This document shows, piece after piece, positions 1-7,029 of a DNA stretch of 64,000 nucleotides (within the stretch, counting starts at the first letter, position 1; the number at the start of each line of letters is the position of its first letter). A model generated the notes under the pieces. The model saw nothing but the letters and a program-made list of their open reading frames with translations. It did no database searches and was not told the DNA's origin. This stretch comes from Spirosoma aerolatum. Its GTDB lineage: Bacteria; Bacteroidota; Bacteroidia; Cytophagales; Spirosomataceae. A program made the translations under genes and the position numbers. The stretch is from assembly GCF_002056795.1 (NCBI RefSeq), contig NZ_CP020104.1, positions 7,139,501 to 7,203,500 of the forward strand. The letters run 5' to 3'.

Positions 1-249
1 GTCCTGGAACAGGGTGCCGTTATTGTCGATGTTCGTTCGGCGGGGGAGTTTGCCGGAGGTCATGCCAAAGGGGCCGTAAACATCCCACTAGACCAGCTTG
101 AGACGAAACTAAACAAGATCAAAGGCTATCAGAAACCGGTTGTGGTCTGCTGTGCTTCGGGTATGCGGAGTGCCCGCGCCAAAGCGTTCTTAGCCAGTCA
201 CGGCGTAGCCAATGTACACGATGCCGGTAGCTGGCGAAATCTGGAATAG
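1..249 (+). CDS. Rhodanese-like domain protein, C-terminal part (cut by window start)
   Basis: An open frame runs from the first base of the window to a TAG at 247-249 and gives 82 residues of a rhodanese (sulfurtransferase) domain. It opens with the VxDVR(S/T)xxE(F/Y)xxGH-type motif (seen as VDVRSAGEFAGGH) and ends shortly after the active-site loop CCASGMRS. That loop has the cysteine expected to carry a persulfide and fits CxxGxR. The family moves sulfane sulfur from thiosulfate, glutathione persulfide or protein persulfides to thiol acceptors. The N-terminus and any fused domain lie outside the window. It converges with the OsmC gene across a 32-bp perfect inverted repeat and sits at the edge of a persulfide-handling cluster, which fits its role. 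Confidence 0.85.
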   Translation, partial: VLEQGAVIVDVRSAGEFAGGHAKGAVNIPLDQLETKLNKIKGYQKPVVVCCASGMRSARAKAFLASHGVANVHDAGSWRNLE

Positions 250-266
250 CAGAGGTACTGAATTTT

Positions 267-341
267 GTACTAACCGCGAGGGCGCAATAGACGCAAAGGA
301 GAAAAAACTCTTTGCGTCTATTGCGCCCTCGCGGTTAGTAC
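267..341. repeat. 32-bp perfect inverted repeat at a convergent gene end; likely bidirectional terminator and dispersed palindromic repeat
   Basis: The arms at 267-298 and 310-341 are exact reverse complements of 32 nt around an 11-nt A-rich loop. The element lies 17 nt after the stop of the minus-strand OsmC gene and 17 nt after the plus-strand rhodanese stop, so a bidirectional terminator role is plausible. Its right arm contains the core GCGCCCTCGCG and resembles the right arm of the hairpin at 51113-51172. That suggests a repeat family rather than a one-off terminator. Confidence 0.75.
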
Positions 342-358
342 AGCGCTTTACCCAGCTA

Positions 359-808
359 TTAATCATATACCTGAATCGAGAGCTGAACCTTAGGCTCCAT
401 AGTCACTTTCGATTTAACCGAGTTGGTGATGAGGCAGGCTTGTTCCGTCTTTTGAAGCACACGCTGGGCTTTTTCCATATCGCCTTCATGATTGAGCAGA
501 ACCTGGGGAAACAGTTTTATTTCGCTAATCAACAGTTTATTGTCTACCTGCTCAAGCTTACCAATGGCCCGACAATTAAAGTCTTCAAAATTCAGTTTTG
601 AATTTTCGGCAATGGCCAGAAACGTAGTCATAAAACAGCTTGAAACGGCGGCCACCAGCAAATGTTCCGGCGACCAGATTCCGGGCATTCCCTTCCGGAA
701 TTCGGGAGGAGTAGCTACCTCAATCGTTTCGGTTAAATCGGCCGAACTGAGTCGGCCCAGCCGAGCATATTGCCAGTCGAGATTTACTTTATATTCATGC
801 GTTTCCAT
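359..808 (-). CDS. OsmC family peroxidase-like protein
   Basis: This 149-residue protein has the length and layout of OsmC/Ohr-like proteins, which are thiol peroxidases acting on organic hydroperoxides and, in some members, persulfides. The two family cysteines are visible: one in the central helix context VSSCFMTTF (about residue 58) and one in QACLITNSV (about residue 124). The segment PEHLLVAAVSSC is typical of the first active-site helix. The gene lies 60 nt downstream of the first metallo-beta-lactamase/rhodanese fusion on the same strand, so the two are probably co-transcribed from a promoter near operator 2339-2352. A role in detoxifying persulfides or peroxides formed during sulfur oxidation is inferred from this context. 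Confidence 0.85.
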   Translation of the reverse strand: METHEYKVNLDWQYARLGRLSSADLTETIEVATPPEFRKGMPGIWSPEHLLVAAVSSCFMTTFLAIAENSKLNFEDFNCRAIGKLEQVDNKLLISEIKLFPQVLLNHEGDMEKAQRVLQKTEQACLITNSVKSKVTMEPKVQLSIQVYD

Positions 809-868
809 GAGAATAAACGAGAAGAAGTGGGCCTGCCTTGCAAATCAGGCTCACGGTTATGGTGTATG

Positions 869-2281
869 TTAAAGAAGTGTAGTTGGACACACGTAATCAG
901 TAAGCGGTAGGTTCCCGGTCTTCTTGATGGCTGCAAAGCCACCGGCTACGTCGATCAGATTGGTGAACCCCCGTGCTTTCAGAATCGAGATGGCCACCAT
1001 CGACCGATAGCCACCAGCACAGTGAACGTAATACGTTTTACGACGGTCGATTCGAGCCATGTTGTCGTTCAGGTAATCGAGCGGCAGGTTCTCAGCGCCG
1101 ACAATATGCTCTGACTCAAATTCGCTTTTCCGCCGAACGTCCAGTATGGGTAAATCTGGGTTCTTTTCGTAGCGTTCAACAAACGTATCGGCAGTAACGA
1201 AGGTAATCGTGTCGACCGCCCGGTTTTCTGCCTGCCAGGACGCAAACCCACCCAGCAAATAGCCAATGCAATTGTCGTAGCCAACACGGGCTAGTCGCAG
1301 CACTGCTTCCTCCTCTTTCCCTTCGGGGGCAATCAATAAAATCGGTTGTTTCAGATCAGGCACCAGTGTACCAACCCAGCTAGCAAACTGCCCTTCCAAG
1401 CCAATATTGACCGAGTTCAGAATAAATCCTTTGGCAAACTCCTGGGCCGTTCGAACATCGATCATCAAAGCCCCAACCTCATTGGCGGCTGCTTCGAACG
1501 CAGCTGGCGACAGTGCCTGAGTACCTTGCTGAAGTATCGCATCGACCCGTTCGTAGCCCATTTTATTGAGCACTGCATTTTTCGGAAAATACTGCGGAGG
1601 GGGCATCAGTCCGGCTGTAACTTCCTTCACGAACTCCTCTTTCGAGCGAGCCTGCAAGGCGTAATTGAAGCGTTTCTGATTCCCCAGCGTATCGGTGATT
1701 TCTTTACTCATATTTTTACCACAGGCCGAGCCAGCCCCATGGCCTGGGTACACAATTACCGCATCGGGCAGGGGTAAAATTTTTGTATGCAGGCTGTCGT
1801 ACAGATACCCGGCCAGGTCTTCGCGGGTAAGGTCGGTTTTTACGGCCAGGTCAGGGCGACCAACATCGCCAATAAATAGGGTATCGCCCGTGAAAATGGC
1901 GGTTTCTTTGCCATTCTCGTCGATCAATAAAAACGTCGATGATTCCATCGTATGACCCGGCGTATGCAGCAACCGAATCGTCACCTTGCCTACTGGAAAT
2001 TCCTCGTCGTCTTTAGCGATATGGGCAGTATAACCAGGTTGGGCCGTTGGGCCGAATACGATGGTGGCTCCAGTCTTGGCCGATAGGTCGAGGTGACCCG
2101 ATACAAAGTCGGCATGGAAATGGGTTTCAAAAATGTATTTAATCGTAGCCCCATCGGCAGTTGCCCGTTCGAGATAAGGACTGGTTTCGCGCAGGGGGTC
2201 GATGATAGCCGCTTCGCCTTCACTCTCAATGTAATAAGCGGCCTCGGCCAGACAGCCGGTATAAATTTGCTCTACCTTCAT
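869..2281 (-). CDS. Metallo-beta-lactamase / double rhodanese fusion protein (persulfide dioxygenase-like), copy 1
   Basis: The start is taken at the internal ATG at 2281 (470 aa), which aligns with the second copy; the open frame itself reaches 2311. Residues 1-240 are a metallo-beta-lactamase fold with THFHAD (53-58), H63, HTPGH (106-110), TGDTLF (131-136) and H181, the metal ligand set of persulfide dioxygenase/glyoxalase II-type enzymes. Residues about 262-350 form a rhodanese domain whose active-site loop (IAPEGKEEE) lacks cysteine. Residues about 362-460 form a second rhodanese with a normal loop, HCAGGYRS (Cys421). The family oxidises glutathione persulfide to sulfite or couples this to sulfur transfer. 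Operator 2339-2352 lies about 58 nt upstream, and OsmC follows downstream. The exact substrate is not shown by the sequence. Confidence 0.88.
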   Translation of the reverse strand: MKVEQIYTGCLAEAAYYIESEGEAAIIDPLRETSPYLERATADGATIKYIFETHFHADFVSGHLDLSAKTGATIVFGPTAQPGYTAHIAKDDEEFPVGKVTIRLLHTPGHTMESSTFLLIDENGKETAIFTGDTLFIGDVGRPDLAVKTDLTREDLAGYLYDSLHTKILPLPDAVIVYPGHGAGSACGKNMSKEITDTLGNQKRFNYALQARSKEEFVKEVTAGLMPPPQYFPKNAVLNKMGYERVDAILQQGTQALSPAAFEAAANEVGALMIDVRTAQEFAKGFILNSVNIGLEGQFASWVGTLVPDLKQPILLIAPEGKEEEAVLRLARVGYDNCIGYLLGGFASWQAENRAVDTITFVTADTFVERYEKNPDLPILDVRRKSEFESEHIVGAENLPLDYLNDNMARIDRRKTYYVHCAGGYRSMVAISILKARGFTNLIDVAGGFAAIKKTGNLPLTDYVCPTTLL

Positions 2282-2338
2282 GGTATTTTGATGATTAAAT
2301 GGATAGATCAAAATTGGCTGAAAGGCGAGGCTGCTTCT

Positions 2339-2352
2339 GTGATGTATGTTAC
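2339..2352. promoter_or_regulatory. Predicted Crp/Fnr-type operator A, upstream of MBL-rhodanese copy 1
   Basis: The site is GTGATGTATGTTAC, inside TGTGAT...GTTACA. It keeps the half-sites and spacing (GTGAY-N4-GTTAC) of the sites at 3725, 6845 and 9340, though the central four bases differ. It begins 58 nt upstream of the ATG at 2281. The binding protein is inferred to be the Crp/Fnr regulator encoded at 9420-10073. Confidence 0.55.
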
Positions 2353-2387
2353 AGAGAGTACATGATTATCGTCAGTTTAGACTCGGT

Positions 2388-2870
2388 TCAGTGAGGTAGT
2401 TTTTCTCGTAGATACCCATACACCCACGTACCCGCCACAGCACTCAGCAAGGTAGCCACTACAACTACATAACCGCTACCAATCTGGGCAAACAATGGAC
2501 CCGGACAGGCCCCTGTAATAACCCACCCAAGGCCAAACAACAAGCCACCAAAAATTTGCCCTTTGTTGAACGCCTTGGTGTGAAATTCGACCGTTTCACC
2601 CGCCAGTGTTTTGATCCTGAAGCGTTTAATGAGCCATACCGACAGCATAGCGACCAGCACCGCCGAGCCAATAACGCCATACATATGGAAGCTCTGCATC
2701 CGGAACATTTCCTGAATACGAAACCACGAAATGATTTCAGCTTTTACGAACACAATGCCGAACATGACCCCAACCATCAGGAACTTGAGATTGGCAAGAC
2801 CGCTTTCGGCTTTTTTCATATCGTTGGGCGCATCGCACGCCAACGCATCAAAGTTTTCTATGTGTTGCAT
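2388..2870 (-). CDS. DUF6691/YeeE-YedE half-transporter
   Basis: This 160-residue membrane protein has about four hydrophobic segments and the signature GACPGPLFAQIG (from about residue 120). That is the cysteine-containing motif of YeeE/YedE (thiosulfate or sulfur-compound) transporters. It matches the C-terminal half of the split two-gene form, in which this DUF6691 protein pairs with a YeeE/YedE partner. The partner gene ends 4 nt upstream, so the pair is almost certainly co-translated and assembles into one transporter. In YeeE (TsuA) conserved cysteines relay thiosulfate across the membrane; the equivalent cysteines in both halves here suggest the same chemistry. The transported compound is inferred. 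Confidence 0.85.
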   Translation of the reverse strand: MQHIENFDALACDAPNDMKKAESGLANLKFLMVGVMFGIVFVKAEIISWFRIQEMFRMQSFHMYGVIGSAVLVAMLSVWLIKRFRIKTLAGETVEFHTKAFNKGQIFGGLLFGLGWVITGACPGPLFAQIGSGYVVVVATLLSAVAGTWVYGYLREKLPH

Positions 2871-2874
2871 AATT

Positions 2875-3447
2875 CTAGAACCATTTCATCAGGTAAGGCA
2901 GAATCAGGTGGGTCATCGTGAAACCACCGATCATAAAACAACAGGTGGCTATCAACGACGGCCATTGCAGATTCGACAAGCCCGTAATAGAATGACCAGC
3001 TGTACAGCCACCCGCCCAGCGCGTACCGAAGCCTACCAGAAACCCACCAACTACAAAAAATATCAGTCCTTTCAGGGTAAACAGATTGGCAGTATTAAAT
3101 AAGTCGGCGGGCATCAGTCCCGAAAAGTCCTGTATGCCAAGCACCCTAAGGTCAGAAATGGTAGCGGGAGCAAGTTGAATAGCAGTTGGATTTTCCAGAA
3201 AATTAGCCGCCAGAAAACCACCAAGCAGCACACCCGTTACAAAAAACAAATTCCAGATTTCCCGTTTCCAGTTGTACTGAAAAAACGGAATACCAGCGGG
3301 TAGGCAGGCAGCACAGATATGCCGAAGCGACGACGAAATACCGAATGATTTATTGCCGATCAGTAACAGGGTTGGAACGGTTAGGCCGATCAGTGGCCCG
3401 GCCACATACCAGGGCCAGGGCTTACGAATGAGGTCGATAAACTCCAT
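2875..3447 (-). CDS. YeeE/YedE family sulfur-compound transporter subunit
   Basis: This 190-residue protein has five or so hydrophobic stretches and the family signature WAGGCTAGHSITGLS (from about residue 145), which carries the cysteine proposed to contact the sulfur substrate. It is the first gene of a two-gene unit; the DUF6691 half follows after 4 nt. The ATG at 3447 gives MEFIDLIRKPWPWY, a normal start for the family. Upstream lies a 411-nt divergent region shared with a ClC channel and holding operator 3725-3738. It probably imports thiosulfate or another reduced sulfur species for the rhodanese and dioxygenase proteins nearby. Confidence 0.87.
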   Translation of the reverse strand: MEFIDLIRKPWPWYVAGPLIGLTVPTLLLIGNKSFGISSSLRHICAACLPAGIPFFQYNWKREIWNLFFVTGVLLGGFLAANFLENPTAIQLAPATISDLRVLGIQDFSGLMPADLFNTANLFTLKGLIFFVVGGFLVGFGTRWAGGCTAGHSITGLSNLQWPSLIATCCFMIGGFTMTHLILPYLMKWF

Positions 3448-3858
3448 GAATTGATTGATAAACGATAGTTGAGAATTAAATTGGTGCCTACCTACCCGAT
3501 TGATTGTCGTAGGCTACCTATTGAATAGTCGTGGAGATTGATAACCCCCGCCCTACTCCCCAGGCGTATACATCACTCAACTCATCCAGATAAACTGATT
3601 GACCCCTACCATCGACACATTAGCCGCAAGTATGGCCATTAGCCCGTAGACCAGAAACGTCCGATCAACCCCTATGTTTTGTTGAGTAATTTCACAAAGC
3701 TCCTCAGACGACCGACTGTTTTCCGTGACAATTGTTACATAGCGTATTTAAACTCGCCGAAACAAGGGTTTTATGATTAAGATGAATTGCAACTAGTCCC
3801 CATTCTAGTAAAGAAACGACTTACCTTAACACATAGGCCGCTAACGGGTTAAACGACC
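3448..3858. other. Divergent intergenic region with operator and a possible coding relic
   Basis: This 411-nt region separates the YeeE/YedE gene (minus) from the ClC gene (plus). It contains operator 3725-3738. On the minus strand, 3582-3740 is open and would read as a membrane-type peptide (GLMAILAANVSMVGV), but it has no suitable ATG until 22 codons before its stop, so I do not call a gene. No other structure stands out. Confidence 0.5.
3725..3738. promoter_or_regulatory. Predicted Crp/Fnr-type operator B, between YeeE/YedE and ClC genes
   Basis: GTGACAATTGTTAC is the most symmetric of the GTTAC-type sites in the cluster (centre AATT, one off-pair per arm). It shares the flank TTTCC with sites D and E. 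It begins 121 nt upstream of the ClC start and ends 278 nt upstream of the YeeE/YedE start, so it may serve either or both genes. Confidence 0.55.
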
Positions 3859-5184
3859 ATGCGCATCCATGAAGAACTGGTTTTGTTTTTTAGTGTCCTT
3901 AAATGGGTCATTCTGTCGGTACTGATTGGTTGTCTGACGGGTCTGGCGGCATCGGGCTTCATTCTCTTTATTCATTATGTGATCGAGCAAAGCAATCACT
4001 ATCAGTATGTATTTTATTGGCTTCCACTCAGCTTTTTCGTCGCTAACCTACTGAGTCAGTTTGTCTTAAAACATCATATTGGCACCGATGCCCTGATTGC
4101 AGCCATCAACCGAAACTTTGGCAAAATCGAAGGAAGCTTCGTTCCTACCAAAATCATAAATGTCATCCTGATTCTGGCTACGGGAGGATCGGCGGGTAAA
4201 GAAAGTCCGTGTGCACAAATCGGAGCGGGATTAGGCAGTTTCTGCGCCAATCTATTCCGAGTTGATGATATTGACCGACGAAAAATGGTGCTATGTGGCT
4301 TTTGTGCGGGTTTCTCCTGTGTGTTTGGCGCTCCCATTGCAGGGGCATTGTTCGGCATTGAAGTACTGGCCGTAGGCGTTATTCTCTACGATGTGCTACT
4401 ACCCGCTTTCGTGGCTTCGATCACGGCCTATCAGATTTCCTCGGCGTTGGGGGTCACTTTTTTCTATTACCCGCTTCAGTTTGTTCCGGCATTCGGCCGA
4501 GGTTTCTTCCTGCAATTGCTGGGTGGTGGCATCTTCTTCGGGCTTTGCGCCTATGGGCTGATTCGGGCAATTCAATCCAGTACATCGGTAGTAAATTCCA
4601 TTCCAATCTGGCGCCCCTGGAAAGGCTTGTTGGGCGGTGTGGTACTGGTTGGCCTGACACTTTTGTTCTCCCGCGATTATCTGGGCCTGGGGCTCAATCT
4701 GATGGAAAATGCGATCGAAGGACATCCCGTGAGGTCGTATACTTTTTTGTTGAAAGCCCTCTTCACGGTTATTACCCTGAGCATCAGCCGGAGTGGAAGC
4801 GTTATTACACCCACTTTATTTATTGGCGCTACGGCAGGTAGTTTTTACGCTGACCTTATCGGAGCAGATCATTCAACATTCGCGGCCATTGGCTTTGTAA
4901 GTCTGCTGGCGGGTTCGGCCAACACGCCCATTGCCTGTAGCATTTTAGCCATCGAACTGTTTGGCGCTGAGGTTGCCCCCTACGCAGCTATTTCCTGCGT
5001 TATTAGCTTTCTGATGTCCGGCCATCGTAGCCTGTACGCATCGCAGGTTCTTACTATACCCAAGTCCAGTGCAATACCAACCGAAATTGGCCAGGAATTC
5101 AACGCCATGGTATCACCCATAATTCGATGGCGGGTTCATGTACCAAACTGGTTAAAAAAGATAGCTCAGCGTTTTCGTAGGTAA
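3859..5184 (+). CDS. ClC family voltage-gated chloride channel/antiporter
   Basis: A 441-residue ClC protein with roughly ten to twelve hydrophobic helices. The selectivity-filter motif GREGP appears as GKESP (113-117), keeping the gating glutamate at 115. The segment GFSCVFGAPIAGALFGIE follows, and the third filter strand reads GSVITPTLFIGATAGS (about 308-323). The usual first motif GSGIP is replaced by a GTDAL segment, so anion selectivity may differ from standard Cl- transporters. There is no C-terminal CBS pair. It is the only plus-strand gene in the sulfur cluster apart from the partial rhodanese, and shares a divergent control region (operator 3725) with the sulfur transporter. It may move Cl- to balance charge or export an anion such as sulfite; the latter is speculation. 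Confidence 0.88.
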   Translation: MRIHEELVLFFSVLKWVILSVLIGCLTGLAASGFILFIHYVIEQSNHYQYVFYWLPLSFFVANLLSQFVLKHHIGTDALIAAINRNFGKIEGSFVPTKIINVILILATGGSAGKESPCAQIGAGLGSFCANLFRVDDIDRRKMVLCGFCAGFSCVFGAPIAGALFGIEVLAVGVILYDVLLPAFVASITAYQISSALGVTFFYYPLQFVPAFGRGFFLQLLGGGIFFGLCAYGLIRAIQSSTSVVNSIPIWRPWKGLLGGVVLVGLTLLFSRDYLGLGLNLMENAIEGHPVRSYTFLLKALFTVITLSISRSGSVITPTLFIGATAGSFYADLIGADHSTFAAIGFVSLLAGSANTPIACSILAIELFGAEVAPYAAISCVISFLMSGHRSLYASQVLTIPKSSAIPTEIGQEFNAMVSPIIRWRVHVPNWLKKIAQRFRR

Positions 5185-5205
5185 CCCTAAAAATCGACCG
5201 CAAAC

Positions 5206-5239
5206 ACGAACGCCACGGGATCATCCCATGGCGCCGTTT
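5206..5239. terminator. Hairpin between convergent ClC and thioredoxin genes
   Basis: CGCCACGGGA and TCCCATGGCG form a 10-bp stem with one mismatch around a 3-nt loop (5211-5233), flanked by further A/T-rich complementarity. It sits between the ClC stop and the thioredoxin stop of convergent genes, so a bidirectional terminator is the simplest reading. Confidence 0.45.
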
Positions 5240-5272
5240 TCGTCCAAGTTAAGAAAAGTGGGTAATGATTAT

Positions 5273-5599
5273 TTATCGGGCTGGGGCCGCTGCAAGCTGA
5301 TTCACTACGTATTCCAGTTGCCGAGCCTCGGTTATACCTGACTGTCGCCAAACGACCCGCCCTTTTTGAAACAGGATAAGGGTGGGTACACCCTGAATCC
5401 GGTATGAACTGGCAACGGTAGGGCTTTGGTCGACATCAATTTTCAAGACGCGGACTCGGTCGCCCATGTGTCCGGCAAACTCGTTCAGAATAGGGGTCAT
5501 CATTTTACAGGGCCCGCACCATTCGGCAGAGAAATCGACGAGGACGGGGATATCGCCCTGGATGATTTCATTAAACGTTTCTTTTTTCGGCGTTTCCAT
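5273..5599 (-). CDS. Thioredoxin
   Basis: This 108-residue protein is a standard thioredoxin with the active site WCGPC (about residues 27-31) followed by KMMTPILNEF, and the cis-proline motif GVPTL near residue 76. It reduces disulfides and persulfides in the cytoplasm; there is no signal peptide. It is the last gene of a tight operon, and its start overlaps the end of the DUF6132-like gene by 29 nt, indicating translational coupling. Its place among sulfane-sulfur genes suggests it serves as the reductant that releases sulfide or sulfite from protein persulfides. I do not assign a symbol because other thioredoxins in the genome are unseen. Confidence 0.9.
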   Translation of the reverse strand: METPKKETFNEIIQGDIPVLVDFSAEWCGPCKMMTPILNEFAGHMGDRVRVLKIDVDQSPTVASSYRIQGVPTLILFQKGRVVWRQSGITEARQLEYVVNQLAAAPAR

Positions 5600-5804
5600 A
5601 GGTATTCGTTCGTTTTTGCCTGATTTGATGAAGCATATCGCCCAGCAAAAATCCGGTGGCAGCTCCCCAAATGGTCATCGTTTGCCAATGCGATTGTATC
5701 GGGCAATGCCCGGTCAAACAGCCAATCTCGCGCCAGTACACGAACCCACCCACGGCTCCCAGCAAAGCACCAACCCATTGCCATCGGTTACTATACTTCT
5801 TCAT
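5571..5804 (-). CDS. DUF6132-like small membrane protein
   Basis: A 77-residue protein with a hydrophobic hairpin-type layout: one segment near residues 10-30, then IGCLTGHCPI (about 27-36), then a second hydrophobic segment around 44-60 and a basic tail. The CxxxxC pair next to the membrane resembles the DUF6132 family, often found beside thioredoxin and rhodanese genes; no function is known. It overlaps the upstream gene by 14 nt and the downstream thioredoxin by 29 nt, so all three are co-translated. The cysteine pair could form a redox or sulfur-relay site at the membrane face; that is inference. Confidence 0.7.
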   Translation of the reverse strand: MKKYSNRWQWVGALLGAVGGFVYWREIGCLTGHCPIQSHWQTMTIWGAATGFLLGDMLHQIRQKRTNTYGNAEKRNV

Positions 5805-6036
5805 ATGGTATCTCGTCCAGAGCTTCCTTTGTATTCACTTTGCTCATAGGCGTTCGCCTGGGAATGTCGCAGCCAGCCGCCCCACAGCCCATGTTCAACA
5901 GGCTCTGCAACAGCAGTATACCACCCATCAGGCCAAGCAGCGGCTGACGATCCGTAATGGCACTCCAGATGATGAGGCTTCCGGCTATTAACCGGACAAT
6001 CCGCATGACATCCCAGTTTTTCAGTAAAGTTTCCAT
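5791..6036 (-). CDS. Small membrane protein, DUF2892-like, with GCGAAGC cysteine motif
   Basis: An 81-residue protein with two hydrophobic segments (about 14-28 and 34-48) followed by NMGCGAAGCD and a short charged tail. The layout resembles the YgaP-type transmembrane domain (DUF2892), which in Escherichia coli is fused to a rhodanese. Here it is free-standing beside separate rhodanese and thioredoxin proteins. It is 9 nt after the next upstream DUF2892 gene and overlaps the following gene by 14 nt. The CxxxxC pair at the end of the second helix recalls that of the neighbouring DUF6132-like protein. Function unknown; membrane sulfur or disulfide handling is a guess from context. Confidence 0.68.
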   Translation of the reverse strand: METLLKNWDVMRIVRLIAGSLIIWSAITDRQPLLGLMGGILLLQSLLNMGCGAAGCDIPRRTPMSKVNTKEALDEIPYEEV

Positions 6037-6045
6037 AGGCTATGG

Positions 6046-6261
6046 TTAATTGGCGTGTTTTCGGGCCCGGTTGGTTCGAATGCCAAACGGCAGATAGAGC
6101 GGACAAGTACTAACCAGGCTGGTAGCGATGAATATGGCAGCAACCACCAAACTTATCATGCCCCAGGTGCCGGTAAGAATATCTGTCGCAAACAGGGCAA
6201 TTAGTATCACGGCAATAATAATCCGAATGATTCGGTCAGCAGAACCCATGTTCTTTTTCAT
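6046..6261 (-). CDS. DUF2892 (YgaP-type) inner-membrane protein
   Basis: The start is chosen at the ATG at 6261 (MKKNMGSADRIIRI), giving 71 residues; the longer open frame to 6321 would run through operator E and adds an unrelated N-terminus. NMGxxDRxxR followed by a helix, a TWG turn, a second helix and CPLYxxFG is the diagnostic DUF2892 pattern. In YgaP this domain dimerises in the membrane beneath a rhodanese domain. It is the first gene of a four-gene unit ending in thioredoxin, and operator 6308-6321 lies 47 nt upstream. Confidence 0.82.
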   Translation of the reverse strand: MKKNMGSADRIIRIIIAVILIALFATDILTGTWGMISLVVAAIFIATSLVSTCPLYLPFGIRTNRARKHAN

Positions 6262-6307
6262 AGCTGTATTTTTTAGGCTAAGTACGACTAGCTGTAAACC
6301 TGTTTCC

Positions 6308-6321
6308 GTGATAAAAATCAC
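6308..6321. promoter_or_regulatory. Predicted Crp/Fnr-type operator E, upstream of the DUF2892-thioredoxin unit
   Basis: GTGATAAAAATCAC has perfectly inverted 5-bp arms (GTGAT/ATCAC) with the same N4 spacing as the GTTAC-type sites and the same TTTCC left flank as sites B and D. It begins 47 nt upstream of the ATG at 6261, between the DUF983 gene and the DUF2892 gene, so the downstream unit may have its own promoter. Confidence 0.55.
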
Positions 6322-6329
6322 ATAACCAA

Positions 6330-6755
6330 CTATTGCAACGCCTTCGAATTCGCTTTCATTTGCAAGGAGTTACCAGCCATTCTTGCCATTTCCGGTCGAT
6401 AATTCACAAAAAAATTGATCCAGGTTCGTCGGGCAAGCCGAAAAAAGAAGGGAGTCAGAATTATTAGCGACGGCAGGAGGACGATCAGATAGTAGTCCAG
6501 ATTGATGTCCAGTATGGCATAAAAGAGTACGAAGGAGCTAATGATAAAGGCTACGTAATAGGCATAGCTCACATACATGGCTCCGGTAAAAAAGCCCGGC
6601 TCCGGCGAATACCGCAGATGGCAATGGCTGCACTCCTCGTGCATTTTGTCGAACTGTTTCAGGTTATAGGCGCTTTTACTCACAAAAAAATCACCTTCCT
6701 GGCAACGTGGGCATTTATTGAAAAGAATGCTATTGAGTTTGGTTCCCTTTAACAT
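6330..6755 (-). CDS. DUF983 family membrane protein
   Basis: A 141-residue protein with an N-terminal zinc-ribbon-like pair of CxxC motifs, CPRC (about 15-18) and CSHC (about 42-45), then two strong hydrophobic segments (about 57-80 and 85-105) and a basic tail. This matches DUF983, a family seen in Bacteroidota and Alphaproteobacteria, sometimes beside cytochrome oxidase genes, without a proven function. The ATG at 6755 gives MLKGTKLNSILFNKCPRC, the expected start. Operator C lies about 90 nt upstream. It may be read through into the DUF2892 unit, which also has its own operator. Confidence 0.82.
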   Translation of the reverse strand: MLKGTKLNSILFNKCPRCQEGDFFVSKSAYNLKQFDKMHEECSHCHLRYSPEPGFFTGAMYVSYAYYVAFIISSFVLFYAILDINLDYYLIVLLPSLIILTPFFFRLARRTWINFFVNYRPEMARMAGNSLQMKANSKALQ

Positions 6756-6844
6756 GGCCTTATCGAGTTTATGTGCTGATCGGGCCGTTCATTGGCTGGC
6801 GATCACTTATAGCTCAAAAGTAGCCGGCCATTTTACCGAAATCT

Positions 6845-6858
6845 GTGATAATTGTTAC
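6845..6858. promoter_or_regulatory. Predicted Crp/Fnr-type operator C, upstream of DUF983
   Basis: GTGATAATTGTTAC is identical over 14 bp to site D at 9340. It begins 90 nt upstream of the DUF983 ATG and lies in the 274-nt gap after the second MBL-rhodanese gene. Confidence 0.58.
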
Positions 6859-7029
6859 ACAGGAGGCTGATTCTGGTAAGTGAATAAATCCTGAAGCTGT
6901 TTAAACTTTTCTGCTCAGGCCAGGAAAACGGACGTTTTCGCTCCATTCGTAAATGTTTAAATAGCTTACTTGTGAATTATGCCGAAGAAGTTTTTGACAG
7001 GATGTACAGAATTTTATCGAAACGGGTAA

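Noticed and set aside
3582..3740. Minus-strand open frame with a membrane-like peptide between the YeeE/YedE and ClC genes
   Set aside because: No start codon until 22 codons before its end and it overlaps operator 3725; kept only as a possible relic.
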